Source: Rheinheimera baltica DSM 14885
Lineage (GTDB): Bacteria > Pseudomonadota > Gammaproteobacteria > Enterobacterales > Alteromonadaceae
Assembly: GCF_000425345.1 (NCBI RefSeq)
Contig: NZ_KE384353.1
Coordinates: 34,711 to 98,710, forward strand
DNA length: 64,000 bases
Direction of reading: 5' to 3'
Below are positions 36,948 to 47,702 of this stretch, piece by piece. Made by a program: the position numbers and the translations under genes. Below the pieces are notes generated by a model that was not told the DNA's origin, ran no database searches, and saw only the letters and a program-made list of their open reading frames with translations. How positions within the stretch are numbered: the first letter of the stretch is position 1; every line of letters starts with the position of its first letter.

Positions 36948-38108
36948 TTATTTTCCACAGCTAGCATTTTGGCAGCGCCAAACTTTCGTCGTTGATTTGT
37001 CAGTGTTAGTCTGAGTACTCCATTTCATCTTTGCTCCGCAAAGTTCACATAACCTAAAGTCTCTTTCCTTTTTGATTTTGTAATCAATAACCTTGTAGGT
37101 AGGATCGTCGTGGTTGTATTGTTTTATGCCGCCAATGGTGTATCGAAATTTAAAGAGCTTTTCATAAAGCGACGGAACAGTCAGAAAGACCTTGAATTTC
37201 TTGTCATCTACCTTTTTATTCAGGTCAAAGAAAATAGGTATTAGGCACATGAAGTAAAAAACAACAGAAAAAAACACTAAAATTGAACCAGTTGATGATG
37301 GTTCGCCCGTTATTCCGTAGTGTTTGCTGCAGCAAGCGAGCAAGTACTTATCTTTTTGCACTAAATCACTGCTTTGCTGAAATGCTTGCGAAATACTGCC
37401 CTGCGCCAGGTAGCCGCCGTGTTGTAAAAACTTATTAAAATCTCTTCTTTGATGTTCCAAAGCAACATTGGCTACCCTTACTTCTTCTGCTTTATCCTTT
37501 TCGCCACCAAGTAAGTAGTCATCAGCTATATACAAAAAAATAGTGTCTTTGCTGTTATTGCCTGATCTAACAAGCCCGCCATAGTATGCGGCTATATTTT
37601 CTTTGTTTTTGTATTTTGCATAGCTTGAGTAGCGATAGTAAAAAAAGCTTTCTTGACTAACTAATTCAGATTCTCCTCTGTAAAAGAAGTACTTATTAGC
37701 TGGCCGCTTTTTAACCTCATTTAGATTTTTTATGCTTATTACGCTTTTCCCCGCGTTAAAACGTTCAAGTGCAATACCCAGCAAAATACCTGACGACATA
37801 GTAAGTAAAATAAAAAAGCCGAAGCTGGTTCGCTTTGGCCGAACGCGCTTAGTGTTTTTAGTTGGTTTCCGTTCAATAAGGTCCGGTAAGCGCATAGTAG
37901 TAAATCGGAACAAAACACCGACTAATAATGCTAAGCTTGCAATTAATACAATTCCAGCATCACTTCTGTGTATGAAGTTTGAAAGGTAATCAATAATTTC
38001 TATGTAATGCTTAGCTATTCCTGCAACTACTGAAATAACCACCAGTGATAAAAACATATACGGTAGTAAACAGTACCTAATGACAGGGTTGTAATTGTAA
38101 TCCTTCAC
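36948..38108 (-). CDS. Membrane protein with C-terminal zinc ribbon, unknown
   Basis: The 386-residue protein has two N-terminal helices (about 15-35 and 50-68), a third at FGFFILLTMSSGILLGIAL, and a long soluble region. A fourth helix is near ILVFFSVVFYFMCLIPIFF. The C-terminal tail is LCELCGAKMKW with WRCQNASCGK, a zinc-ribbon of the C-x2-C / C-x4-C type seen in topoisomerase or restriction-type fingers. I recognise no family. It is alone between the toxin-antitoxin module and ygiQ and has AT-rich codon use. Confidence 0.7.
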   Translation of the reverse strand: MKDYNYNPVIRYCLLPYMFLSLVVISVVAGIAKHYIEIIDYLSNFIHRSDAGIVLIASLALLVGVLFRFTTMRLPDLIERKPTKNTKRVRPKRTSFGFFILLTMSSGILLGIALERFNAGKSVISIKNLNEVKKRPANKYFFYRGESELVSQESFFYYRYSSYAKYKNKENIAAYYGGLVRSGNNSKDTIFLYIADDYLLGGEKDKAEEVRVANVALEHQRRDFNKFLQHGGYLAQGSISQAFQQSSDLVQKDKYLLACCSKHYGITGEPSSTGSILVFFSVVFYFMCLIPIFFDLNKKVDDKKFKVFLTVPSLYEKLFKFRYTIGGIKQYNHDDPTYKVIDYKIKKERDFRLCELCGAKMKWSTQTNTDKSTTKVWRCQNASCGK

Positions 38109-38320
38109 AGCATAGTTCCGTAATTTGCTAATTTTGTTGGGGAAAATTTATACCAGCGCGATAATGAACGTTAGTGTGGTACTTTTCAATTATTTCGCCT
38201 GTTTATGTTTATGTTTGTGTTTTGTAAATTTATGTTTTTTAACTCATGCAAGCCACCATTCGCCTTTCCCCATTACTCCTTGTATAATACGCGCCCTTGT
38301 TACTCTCAGGCGTGCAATTT

Positions 38321-40660
38321 ATGACCACAGCTTCATCCGTTAATCTTCGAAAGTCTGCACCTGTCGCACGGATGGCGCCTGAGCGTGATTTATTCTCTTA
38401 TCCGAAATACTGGGCCGAGTGCTATGGCACGGCGCCATTTTTGCCTATGTCGCGCGCCGAGATGGATACGCTTGGCTGGGATAGCTGCGATGTTATTTTG
38501 GTTGTAGGCGATGCCTACGTAGACCACCCCAGCTTTGGTATGGCCGTAGTAGGGCGCATGTTAGAAGCGCAGGGTTTTCGGGTGGGTATTATTTCGCAGC
38601 CCGATTGGCACAGCAAAGACGACTTTATGCGCCTGGGCAAGCCGAACCTGTTTTATGGTGTGTCGGCCGGCAATATGGATTCGATGATAAACCGCTACAC
38701 TGCGGATAAAAAGCTGCGCCACGATGATGCCTATACCGCCGGTGATATTGGCGGCAAACGGCCGGACCGGGCGGTTACGGTATATACCCAGCGCTGCAAA
38801 GAAGCCTATAAAGATGTGCCGGTGATTATTGGTGGTATTGAAGCCAGCTTACGCCGTATTGCCCATTATGATTACTGGTCAGAGAAAATACGCCGTTCGG
38901 TCATTTTTGATGCCAAGGCCGATATTCTTATTTATGGCAATGCCGAGCGGCCTTTGGTCGAAGTGGCGCACCGTATTGCTTCGGGCGTGCCGGTAAACGA
39001 GATACAAGATGTTCGCGGTACGGCCGTTATTCGCAAAGAGCCATTACCTGGCTGGCGCGGCGTAGACTCTACCGCGATAGATAAAATTGGCAAAATTGAC
39101 CCGATATACAACCCTTATGGTGCCGATGATGTGGGTTGCAGCAGCTACTCTGAGTTTGCTAAAGCCGGTATCGATTTAACCAAGCCACAAGAGGTTGAGG
39201 CCAAACCTATTATGGTGCAACCACCACGGCAAAAACCGTGGGAGCAAACCTACGTAAAACTGCCAGCGTTTGAACAAGTGAGTGTTAACAAGCCGTTGTA
39301 TGCGCATGCCTCGCGTATTTTGCACCAGGAAACTAACCCGGGCTGTGCCCGCGCAATAATGCAGCGCCATGGCGACCGGCATTTGTGGGTAAACCCACCG
39401 GCGTTTCCGCTTAGCACGGAAGAGATGGATTTAGTGTTTGGCCTGCCGTATCAGCGTGTACCGCATCCGGTATATGGCAAAGATAAAATTCCCGCTTACG
39501 AGATGATTAAAACCTCGGTGAATATCATGCGCGGCTGCTTTGGTGGCTGCTCGTTCTGTTCTATTACCGAGCATGAAGGCCGTGTTATTCAAAGTCGCTC
39601 GAAAGAGTCGATAATGCAAGAGATTAAGGATATTCGCGACAAAGTGCCGGGTTTTACCGGCGTGATATCCGATCTTGGTGGCCCTACAGCCAATATGTAC
39701 CGCTTAAATTGTAAAAACCCTAAAGCCGAGCAAACCTGTCGTAGGCCAAGTTGTGTGTACCCCACCATTTGCGAGCATATGGACACCGACCAAAGCCCAA
39801 CGGTAGAGCTGTATCGCGAAGCGCGTAATTTGCCCGGCATTAAAAAAGTACTGGTTGCCTCCGGCGTACGTTACGACTTAGCGGTAGAAGACCCGAATTA
39901 TGTGCGCGAGCTGGTGCAGCACCATGTTGGCGGCTATTTAAAAATAGCGCCTGAGCATACCGAAGAAGGCCCGTTATCGAAGATGATGAAGCCGGGTATG
40001 GGTGCCTATGACAAGTTTAAAGAAATGTTCGACCGCTTTAGCAAAGAAGCCGGTAAAGAGCAGTTTTTAATTCCGTACTTTATTGCGGCGCACCCAGGCA
40101 CCACCGATATGGACATGGTTAACCTGGCGTTATGGCTGAAAGAGCGTGATTTTAAACTGGATCAGGTACAAAACTTTTACCCCAGCCCAATGGCAAATGC
40201 GACCACCATTTACCACACGGAAATGAACTCGCTGAAAAATATTAATAAAGCGAATTCAGAAGTAGTACCGGTGCCCAAAGGTGAACGTCAGCGCCGCTTG
40301 CACAAGGCCATACTGCGCTACCACGACCCCAAAGGCTGGCCGCAAATTCGCGAAGCGCTGATTAAAATGGGTTTAAAGCACCTGATTGGCCGCAGCAAAG
40401 GCTGTTTAGTGCCAGAAGAAAGCCGCGACGAGCAGTTTAAAAAGCCAGGCAAAGGTGGCAAACCTGCACTTAGCCGCCACACCGGGTTAAACCCAGCGGC
40501 CAGTGCTATAGCTAAAACCGGTAAAAAGCCGTTTGCAGCAAAGCCCAGTGCTAAAAAGGGGGCGAAGCCAGCCGCTAACGACAGTAGCGGTGGGACAGTC
40601 AATAGCGGAAAACCGCAGGCTAAAGCCGGTGGTAAAACCCCATCCCGGTCTAAAAGCTAA
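38321..40660 (+). CDS. ygiQ: YgiQ-family radical SAM protein
   Basis: The 779-residue protein has the N-terminal YgiQ domain (about 15-320: [33 protein letters not shown]) and a radical SAM core with the iron-sulfur motif C406-x3-C410-x2-C413 ([11 protein letters not shown]). The conserved [10 protein letters not shown] and [11 protein letters not shown] segments follow. It ends with a low-complexity Lys/Ala/Gly-rich tail of about 70 residues. The role is unknown, though members are widespread. I chose ATG 38321 (MTTASSVN), since the 8 codons before it lie in promoter-like sequence. It overlaps thpR by one base. Confidence 0.95.
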   Translation: MTTASSVNLRKSAPVARMAPERDLFSYPKYWAECYGTAPFLPMSRAEMDTLGWDSCDVILVVGDAYVDHPSFGMAVVGRMLEAQGFRVGIISQPDWHSKDDFMRLGKPNLFYGVSAGNMDSMINRYTADKKLRHDDAYTAGDIGGKRPDRAVTVYTQRCKEAYKDVPVIIGGIEASLRRIAHYDYWSEKIRRSVIFDAKADILIYGNAERPLVEVAHRIASGVPVNEIQDVRGTAVIRKEPLPGWRGVDSTAIDKIGKIDPIYNPYGADDVGCSSYSEFAKAGIDLTKPQEVEAKPIMVQPPRQKPWEQTYVKLPAFEQVSVNKPLYAHASRILHQETNPGCARAIMQRHGDRHLWVNPPAFPLSTEEMDLVFGLPYQRVPHPVYGKDKIPAYEMIKTSVNIMRGCFGGCSFCSITEHEGRVIQSRSKESIMQEIKDIRDKVPGFTGVISDLGGPTANMYRLNCKNPKAEQTCRRPSCVYPTICEHMDTDQSPTVELYREARNLPGIKKVLVASGVRYDLAVEDPNYVRELVQHHVGGYLKIAPEHTEEGPLSKMMKPGMGAYDKFKEMFDRFSKEAGKEQFLIPYFIAAHPGTTDMDMVNLALWLKERDFKLDQVQNFYPSPMANATTIYHTEMNSLKNINKANSEVVPVPKGERQRRLHKAILRYHDPKGWPQIREALIKMGLKHLIGRSKGCLVPEESRDEQFKKPGKGGKPALSRHTGLNPAASAIAKTGKKPFAAKPSAKKGAKPAANDSSGGTVNSGKPQAKAGGKTPSRSKS

Positions 40661-41187
40661 TGCAAAGGCTGTTTTTCAGCCTTAAATTCTCCCATGCGCA
40701 GCAACAACAGTTGCTGCTGTATCAGCAACAAGCACTGGCGATATGCCCTGACGCTAAAGCTGTAGCTAGCGGCAACCTGCACTTAACACTGTTTTTCTTA
40801 GGCCAGACAGATAGCGAACAGCAACAGCGGCTGATTAGCGCCGCAGGGCGTATTAAATTAGCCCAATTTAGTATCACGCTGGATACTTTAAGCTGTTTTA
40901 ACAAGCCGAAAATTTTGTATTTGGCGCCGTCGCAGCTACCCGACGCGCTGTTGCAGTTACAGCAGCAAGTGTCAGAGTGTTGTCACGCAGAAGGTTTTAG
41001 CGATATTCATGATAAATACCGGCCGCATATTACGCTGGCTAGGCAGGCAAGGTATTCATGGCAATTTAAGCAGAGGGTAGCGCCGTTAATGCTGGATGTA
41101 AGTGAGTTTGCGCTTTATTTATCCGACAATATAAATGGCAAGGTGCGTTATAGCCCCTTGCACATTTATCGCCTTGGTTTGGTTTAA
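40660..41187 (+). CDS. thpR: RNA 2',3'-cyclic phosphodiesterase ThpR (LigT)
   Basis: The 175-residue 2H phosphoesterase has both HxT motifs: HLTLFFLG and HITLARQ. They define the LigT/ThpR family that opens 2',3'-cyclic phosphates on RNA. It starts [18 protein letters not shown], with the family pattern R-L-F-F-x-L. TAATG couples it to ygiQ. The two genes are co-transcribed, although a functional link is not established. Confidence 0.93.
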   Translation: MQRLFFSLKFSHAQQQQLLLYQQQALAICPDAKAVASGNLHLTLFFLGQTDSEQQQRLISAAGRIKLAQFSITLDTLSCFNKPKILYLAPSQLPDALLQLQQQVSECCHAEGFSDIHDKYRPHITLARQARYSWQFKQRVAPLMLDVSEFALYLSDNINGKVRYSPLHIYRLGLV

Positions 41188-41190
41188 CGC

Positions 41191-41550
41191 TTAAAAGCCC
41201 GTTTCAAACTGCGCGGTAGCTTGTAAGATCTCATAAGTGCCATCAGTATATAAAACGGTAGCTTTACCTACATGGTAGCTATAAGGTGGAATTGCTTTAG
41301 TGCAGCTGGTTGCGCTAGTACTGCAGCCGGTAGTACGCTCAGACCAAATAACTGAAGAAACGGGTTTTTGAATACCCACAATACGCCAGATAGCATTGTT
41401 TGGCTTTCTATCTAATGTATATTCGAAACTTGAACATTCTCCGGTTGACCACTGATCATAATTCGCTGTATCAACCATACATTCCATTTGCGCAGCCATA
41501 GTAAAACCAGATGCCATTAAAAGACCCAGAGCAGTAAGAATTTTTTTCAT
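41191..41550 (-). CDS. Small exported cysteine-containing protein, unknown
   Basis: The 119-residue protein has a clear signal peptide (MKKILTALGLLMASGFTMAA, 20 residues). The mature part has several Cys (MECMVD, GECSSFEY, TTGCSTSATSCTKA) that could form disulfides. No family is recognised. It is convergent with thpR, with only 3 bp between the stops, so transcripts overlap. Confidence 0.75.
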   Translation of the reverse strand: MKKILTALGLLMASGFTMAAQMECMVDTANYDQWSTGECSSFEYTLDRKPNNAIWRIVGIQKPVSSVIWSERTTGCSTSATSCTKAIPPYSYHVGKATVLYTDGTYEILQATAQFETGF

Positions 41551-41856
41551 TGTTTTTCCTTATTGATATTTTTGTCTTGGTTGTTTTGCTTAACGCTGTA
41601 ACAGTCAATAATGGAATTAAAATTGGGTCAAATGATAAATCTGCATCATTAAATTATCATTAAATTATCATTTTGTTTTTTGAATTGCCGTGCTGGCTGT
41701 ATACTGCAGTGTGATAGCAAATGTACTTAAGAATGCTGATGTAACCCTTGTTTAGGCGTTAGTGCTTAAGCGAGGTAATACAAACTGTTATAGTTCATGC
41801 TCGATTAATTTTCGCCGCTTATACTCGCTGAAGCCTTTCGCTTACAAGGATTAGTT
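41551..41856. other. Divergent promoter region with short tandem repeat
   Basis: These 306 AT-rich bases lie between the small exported protein (minus) and the macroglobulin gene (plus). An 11-base unit CATTAAATTAT is repeated in tandem (about 41647-41672). I see no gene. CAAGGATTAG lies before the macroglobulin ATG. Confidence 0.45.
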
Positions 41857-44800
41857 ATGCCTGCCTCCGGGTCATTGTTATACAAAATATTTGGGTCTGT
41901 TCAGTGGGTCGCTCCTGTCTGGTTGGCACAACTTAGGAAAAATGCACAGCAGCGGCCTACAAAGTTTTGGGGGATAATTGTGGCAATGCTGGCGCTGGTT
42001 GGTAGTGCTGTTGGAGGCTATTACTACTATCAACAACTGCCTAAACCGTTGCGAATAATAGCAACAGTGACCAACCCAGAAGTAGGGCATTATCAGGACG
42101 ATGTAGAGCAACCAACCTTACTCCGCTTAAAATTTAACTACGACATGCGCAACCAGCCACAACGGCAACCTGTACTGGCGCCGTTATCCGCCGCGCGGCT
42201 GGATTTAATTGGCGAAGTGTTAACCGAGGGTGTAAGTATTACACCAGACATTGCCGGCAAGTGGCTGTGGCAGGATGACAACACACTAACTTTTACACCA
42301 GAGCAGGCTTGGCCGGCGGGCAGTCGTTTTGATGTGAAGCTGGATAAACGTATTTTTGCGGTAGGTATGCGGTTGTCGGAATTTGAATACACAGTTAATA
42401 CTGCGCCTTTAACAGTAAACATTAACCAACTTCGTTTTTATCAGCACCCAACTGAGCAAGCCACGCGTCAAATCGTTGCGACATTAAAATTTAGCCATCC
42501 AGTTGATATTGACAGTGTTAAAGCACAAATGTCGCTGATAATGCGCCCAGATGGTGGTGAGGTGAGTAGCAAAGGTCAACCACTGGCATTTGAATTAAGC
42601 GCCGATAAAACCGGCCGCGAGCTCTACGTGCAATCAATTGCGCTTACCTTGCCAGAGCGAGAACAGTACTTAACCTTGTCGTTAAAGCGCGGTATTAAGG
42701 CGCGATTGGGCAAGGGCACAACAGAGAATGACATTGCCCAGCAATTATTGGTACCGGATCAAACCAGTTTTTTAAAGGTAGACGAGCTGCGTACCGATAT
42801 TGTTCGTACACCTGAGCAAGAACCCGAGCAAATGTTGTTGCTGAGTTTTACCGATCGCATTAGCCGCACGGAATTACAAAACAAACTTAAATTATATGTG
42901 CTGCCTAAGCATCCAAAACGTAATTCTAATTATTGGGCGCCGGGAGAGGTAAACAATAGCGTATTGCAGCAAGCTAATTTGCATAGTTTTGAGCTGATGC
43001 CAACCCCGGAGCAGCATAATAACGCCTTTAGCATTAAACTGGATTTACCACCAGGCCAAAGTGTATTTGTGAGTGTCGCTAAGGGCCTGCAGTCGGTTAG
43101 TGATTTTAGCTTAGCTAGCGAATACCGTGCTGTGGTTAAGGCACCTAAGTACCCGCAAGAAGCCCGCATTATGGGTGAAGGCGCTATGCTAACATTAAGC
43201 GGTGAGCAGACGTTGCAATTGCTAAGCCGCGGTGTAAAAGGCGTTCGGGTAAAGCTGCACAAATTGTTGCCACAGCAGCTAAACCACTTTATCAGCCAAA
43301 CCAGTGGTGATATTAGCCAGCCACACTTTTTTAACTACAACTTTGATGAAAGCAACATCAGCAGCCTGTATGAAAAAACCTTTTCTTTGGCAAGCAGCCA
43401 CGCCAAACAGGCTAATTATCTGTCATTATCATTGCAACCCTATCTGGCTAAAGCCGGTATGGGGGTGTTTTTTATTCAATTGTCTGAATTTGACCCGGCA
43501 CGGCCAAAACAACAAGGCCGTGAGTTAGATAAGCGAGTCGTGCTAGTGACTGATTTAGGGCTATTGGTAAAACATAATGCGGATACAACGCAGCAGGTTT
43601 TTGTCATGTCTACAGCCAATGGTAAGCCTGTTGCCGGTGCGAAGGTAGCACTGTTGGGGAAAAACGGCGTGGCGGTGCAAAACGGCACCACCGATGCAAA
43701 TGGCAGTGTCAAACTGGGCAAGACGAATGGCTTTGTGCGTGAGCGTCAACCGGTAGTGTATTTAGTAAGCCGCACCAGTAATGGCGTAACGGATAGCAGC
43801 TTTATTCCGTATGACCGCTACAGCCGGCAGTTGGATTACTCTAAATTTAATACCAGTGGCCGCTATCAGAGTGATCAAAGTGAAAAGGGTTTAAGCGCCT
43901 ATATGTTTAGCGATAGGGGTATTTACCGCCCCGGTGAACAGGTGCAACTGGCGGCGATAATTCGCCATAACGATTTATCGTTAGCAGAGCAAAAACTACC
44001 GCTAAAAATTCACGTGCAGGGACCGCGCGGTACAACCTTTTGGCAGCAAAATTTTCAATTGAGTGGTCGTGGTATGCACAGTTTTAGTGTGGACACGCAA
44101 GCCAACAGTGACACCGGTAACTATCATGCCAATATTAGCTTGCTCGATACTAAAGGCAATACCACACGGCATTTGGGTTCAGTAAGTTTTGCTGTGGAAG
44201 AATTTCAACCCGATACGTTAAAAATTAGCAGTCGCTTTAACCAAAACATTTCGGCGACGGTAGCCCAGGGCTGGTTATCACCGGAAAATTTAGTTGCCCT
44301 GGTGCAGTTAGACAACCTGTTTGGCACCCCAGCACAGCAGCGCAAAGTAACGGCTAAATTTGAGCTGATCCCAACCCACTTTAACTTTAGTGAATACCCG
44401 GATTATCGCTTTCTCGCGCCACAAAGCGAGCAAGTTAACCGGGCCAGTGTGCGACAGAGCCTGGATGAGCAGCAAACCGACGCTGACGGTAAAGCCAGTT
44501 TTAACCTGCCGTTATCGCAATATAGCGGCGGTACTTATCGTCTTCTATTAACAACGGAGGGTTTCGACGGTGGCGGTGGCAGAAGTGTACAAAGCAGGCA
44601 TAGTGCTTTGCTATCACCGTTAAACGAGTTGGTCGGCATAAAAACTGATGGTGAGCTGAGCTACCTGAAAAAACAACAAAGCCGTAATGTGGAATTTATT
44701 GCCGTTAATAATGCGTTAGCGCAAATTGCGCTAGAGGAATTAACGCTGAAGCTGGTTGAAAAGCGGCCGCTGTCTAGCCTGGTTAAGCAGAACGATGGTA

Positions 44801-47694
44801 CCTATCAGTACCAGAGCATAGTACAGCAGATTAATGTGAGTGAAACGCCGTTTAGTATCGCGGCACAGGGCAGCACCTATGCATTCCCAACTGACACCGC
44901 CGGTGATTATGAGTTGCTGCTGCAAAAGGGTGAACAGTTATTAGGCAGCATTGCGTTTAGTGTAATAGGTGCCGGTAATATCAGTGCCATGCTGGAAAAA
45001 AATGCCGCGCTTAACGTTCGGCTGGATAAAACGGATTACAAAGCCGGTGACCGTATAGAGCTGAATATTACTGCGCCCTATACCGGTACTGGTTTAATTA
45101 GCATTGAAACTGACAAAGTGCATGCCTTTAGCTGGTTTACTGCCGACACCACCAGCAGTATTCAGCATATTCAGTTGCCTGAGGGGATTGAAGGCAATGC
45201 GTATATCAATGTGAGCTTTGTGCGCGGAGCCGACTCTGATGCGCTGTTTGTTAGCCCGCTAAGCTATGCTGTGGTGCCATTTAATATTGACCGCAGTAAA
45301 CGTCAGCTAGATATTAGCCTGGTAGCGCCACAAGAAGTTCGGCCGGGTAAACCCTTCACGCTAGGCTATAAAACCGACCAACCCGCTGATTTACTGTTGT
45401 ATGGTGTTGATGAAGGCATTTTACAGGTGGCGGGGTATCAGCTGCCGGATCCGTTGTCGCATTATTTGCAAAAACGGGCATTGCAGGTACGCAGCTTGCA
45501 AATGCTGGATTTAATTTTACCAGAATTCAGTGCGTTACAGCGTCAGTTGGCTGGCGTGGGCGGTGATGCTGAGCGAAGGGCAATGGCCGCAGCGATGCTG
45601 GACAGTAACTTAAACCCCTTTGCGCGCAAGGCCGATCAACCCGGAGTATTTTGGTTAGGCATCGTAAAAGCCGGCCCAGAGTTAGCTTCTGGGCAGGTCA
45701 CTGTTCCCGCTAGCTTCAGTGGCAATTTGAAATTAATGGCGGTAGCGGTAAGTGATGCCGCGTTATCGGCCACCAGTAAAGATGTGCGGGTACGCGGCCC
45801 CTTCGTATTAACACCGGATGTGCTCACCAGTGCAGCCCCCGGTGATGAGTTTGATGTGAGTGTGTCTGTGGCTAACGGTGTAAAAGGCTCAGGTAAAGAT
45901 GCCGCGATCAGAGTTCAGTTAACCTTGCCCGATAGCCTAAGTGCTGTGGGGGCAACTGAGCAGGTACTTAATATCAGCGAAAACAGTGAACAAAGCGCGC
46001 GCTTTAGGCTAAAAGCGGGTGATAAGCCCGTTGAAGCCAGCCTGAGCTTTAGCGCTACGTATCAGCAAGGTGAGCTAATAGAAGATGCCAGTCGTGATAT
46101 TAGCCTGAGTATTCGTCCGGCCAGTGATTACCACACTACGCTGCAGGCAGGGTTTGCGGATAAGGGGCCGGTGACATTAGATACACGTTATCCGTTGTAT
46201 ACTGAGTTTGCGCAGCAGCATGTTATTGCCTCGGCTAATCCGCTGGTGCTGGCTGAAAGCTTTACCGATTATCTCTCACACTACCCACACGGTTGTACCG
46301 AGCAGGTGGTGTCGCAGGTATTCCCCTGGATAGGGCTTGTGCAGCAGCCAGCGTATCAAGCGCAGTGGCCAATGCTAAATGAAAAATTTGCCGTGTTAAT
46401 ACAAAAATTGGCTGAGCGCCAGCAAAGTGACGGCGGTTTCAGTTTTTGGCCGGGTGGCTACAGCAGTGGAGACTTCCCCAGCATTTATGTGATGCACTTT
46501 TTGCTGGCCGCGCGGGAGCAAGGGCTGGCAGTACCCGATTATTTGTATCAACAAGGCATAGAATATTTGCGTAATGTTGCCAGGCAAAGTGGAGCTAATT
46601 TGTATCAGGCACGCTTGCGCGCCAATGCAATTTACCTGTTAACCCGCAGCGGTGAAGTGACTACCAATTATCTGGTGGAATTGCACGAACGCCTGGAAAA
46701 ACAGCATAAGCAAGGCTGGCAGGGCGACATTACTGCTATTTATATGGCCGCCAGTTATCAGTTATTACAAAAGCCGGAATTAGCCCGTGGTTTGTTATCG
46801 GGGTATCGTTTGGGCAAGCCTTCAACATTGCAAAGCAGCTATTTGGCACAAGTTACTCTGCCGTTACCGCCATTTGCTAACCCGGCTTTTCAGTCACAAC
46901 TTAGCTTGGATGCACAGTATGTATATTTACTGGCCAGCCATTTTGCTGAACAAGCCAACGCATTGAATGGAAGAGACATACTAGATTTATTGCAGCCGGT
47001 ATTTAAAGGCGAGTACAACACTATTGGCTCGGCATATACTGTACTGGCATTGTCAGCTTACGGCCAGCTTCAGCCGGACTCAGTGGCTGTAGCCCCTAAG
47101 TTTTATCAACTTGATGACAAAGGGCAGCGTACTGCACTGTCAAAGGCGGATAACGCCAATGCCATACCGCGCGCCGTCTTTACTACGAGCGCTGAGAAAA
47201 TACTGCTTGAAAGCCAACAGCAGCTGTTTTACGCCATAAGCGAAAGTGGTTATGCCAAGCAGCCGGCAACCAAAGTGCAAGCGCAGCAATTGGAAGTCGT
47301 GCGGGATTATTTAGACGCAGACGGCAATAGCGTTACCCACGCCAAGCAAGGTGAAGAGCTTACTGTGCGCTTGCGACTGCGTAGTTTAACAACGGGCTGG
47401 CACAGCAATATTGCCGTGGTAGATTTATTACCAGCAGGCTTTGCTGTAGTGCGTAGTTCTGTACCGCGTCAACATGGGCGTTGGCGCGCCGACTATGTCG
47501 ATATTCGTGAAGACAGGGTGGTGTATTACGCCAGTTTTGGTCCGCAGATGACAGAGCTGCGTTATCAGGTAAAAGTCACGGCGGCCGGCGACTTTATAAT
47601 ACCCATGGCATCAGCACAGTCGATGTACGATCTCTCAGTTTATGCCAGTACCGCAGTAGGACGCTTTGTGGTGAATGCGGCAGATACTGACTAA
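41857..47694 (+). CDS. yfhM: Alpha-2-macroglobulin family protein with thioester site
   Basis: The 1945-residue giant envelope protein resembles bacterial alpha-2-macroglobulins (E. coli ECAM/YfhM), thought to trap proteases. It has MG-type beta domains through about residue 1200, with GEQVQLAAIIRHNDLS typical. A bait-like and alpha-2-macroglobulin domain includes YGVDEGIL. The reactive thioester is CTEQ (Cys1480 to Gln1483, in YPHGCTEQVVSQVFPW), and an alpha/alpha toroid with FSFWPGG follows. Residues 43-63 form a transmembrane helix instead of the lipobox of E. coli. pbpC follows 8 bp after the stop, the classic pairing in which a trapped protease and wall repair are linked. Confidence 0.95.
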   Translation: MPASGSLLYKIFGSVQWVAPVWLAQLRKNAQQRPTKFWGIIVAMLALVGSAVGGYYYYQQLPKPLRIIATVTNPEVGHYQDDVEQPTLLRLKFNYDMRNQPQRQPVLAPLSAARLDLIGEVLTEGVSITPDIAGKWLWQDDNTLTFTPEQAWPAGSRFDVKLDKRIFAVGMRLSEFEYTVNTAPLTVNINQLRFYQHPTEQATRQIVATLKFSHPVDIDSVKAQMSLIMRPDGGEVSSKGQPLAFELSADKTGRELYVQSIALTLPEREQYLTLSLKRGIKARLGKGTTENDIAQQLLVPDQTSFLKVDELRTDIVRTPEQEPEQMLLLSFTDRISRTELQNKLKLYVLPKHPKRNSNYWAPGEVNNSVLQQANLHSFELMPTPEQHNNAFSIKLDLPPGQSVFVSVAKGLQSVSDFSLASEYRAVVKAPKYPQEARIMGEGAMLTLSGEQTLQLLSRGVKGVRVKLHKLLPQQLNHFISQTSGDISQPHFFNYNFDESNISSLYEKTFSLASSHAKQANYLSLSLQPYLAKAGMGVFFIQLSEFDPARPKQQGRELDKRVVLVTDLGLLVKHNADTTQQVFVMSTANGKPVAGAKVALLGKNGVAVQNGTTDANGSVKLGKTNGFVRERQPVVYLVSRTSNGVTDSSFIPYDRYSRQLDYSKFNTSGRYQSDQSEKGLSAYMFSDRGIYRPGEQVQLAAIIRHNDLSLAEQKLPLKIHVQGPRGTTFWQQNFQLSGRGMHSFSVDTQANSDTGNYHANISLLDTKGNTTRHLGSVSFAVEEFQPDTLKISSRFNQNISATVAQGWLSPENLVALVQLDNLFGTPAQQRKVTAKFELIPTHFNFSEYPDYRFLAPQSEQVNRASVRQSLDEQQTDADGKASFNLPLSQYSGGTYRLLLTTEGFDGGGGRSVQSRHSALLSPLNELVGIKTDGELSYLKKQQSRNVEFIAVNNALAQIALEELTLKLVEKRPLSSLVKQNDGTYQYQSIVQQINVSETPFSIAAQGSTYAFPTDTAGDYELLLQKGEQLLGSIAFSVIGAGNISAMLEKNAALNVRLDKTDYKAGDRIELNITAPYTGTGLISIETDKVHAFSWFTADTTSSIQHIQLPEGIEGNAYINVSFVRGADSDALFVSPLSYAVVPFNIDRSKRQLDISLVAPQEVRPGKPFTLGYKTDQPADLLLYGVDEGILQVAGYQLPDPLSHYLQKRALQVRSLQMLDLILPEFSALQRQLAGVGGDAERRAMAAAMLDSNLNPFARKADQPGVFWLGIVKAGPELASGQVTVPASFSGNLKLMAVAVSDAALSATSKDVRVRGPFVLTPDVLTSAAPGDEFDVSVSVANGVKGSGKDAAIRVQLTLPDSLSAVGATEQVLNISENSEQSARFRLKAGDKPVEASLSFSATYQQGELIEDASRDISLSIRPASDYHTTLQAGFADKGPVTLDTRYPLYTEFAQQHVIASANPLVLAESFTDYLSHYPHGCTEQVVSQVFPWIGLVQQPAYQAQWPMLNEKFAVLIQKLAERQQSDGGFSFWPGGYSSGDFPSIYVMHFLLAAREQGLAVPDYLYQQGIEYLRNVARQSGANLYQARLRANAIYLLTRSGEVTTNYLVELHERLEKQHKQGWQGDITAIYMAASYQLLQKPELARGLLSGYRLGKPSTLQSSYLAQVTLPLPPFANPAFQSQLSLDAQYVYLLASHFAEQANALNGRDILDLLQPVFKGEYNTIGSAYTVLALSAYGQLQPDSVAVAPKFYQLDDKGQRTALSKADNANAIPRAVFTTSAEKILLESQQQLFYAISESGYAKQPATKVQAQQLEVVRDYLDADGNSVTHAKQGEELTVRLRLRSLTTGWHSNIAVVDLLPAGFAVVRSSVPRQHGRWRADYVDIREDRVVYYASFGPQMTELRYQVKVTAAGDFIIPMASAQSMYDLSVYASTAVGRFVVNAADTD

Positions 47695-47702
47695 GCCGGA
47701 CT

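Noticed and set aside
41646..41674. CRISPR-like short direct repeat (CATTAAATTAT twice)
   Set aside because: Only two adjacent 11-base copies, AT-rich, no spacers or cas genes.
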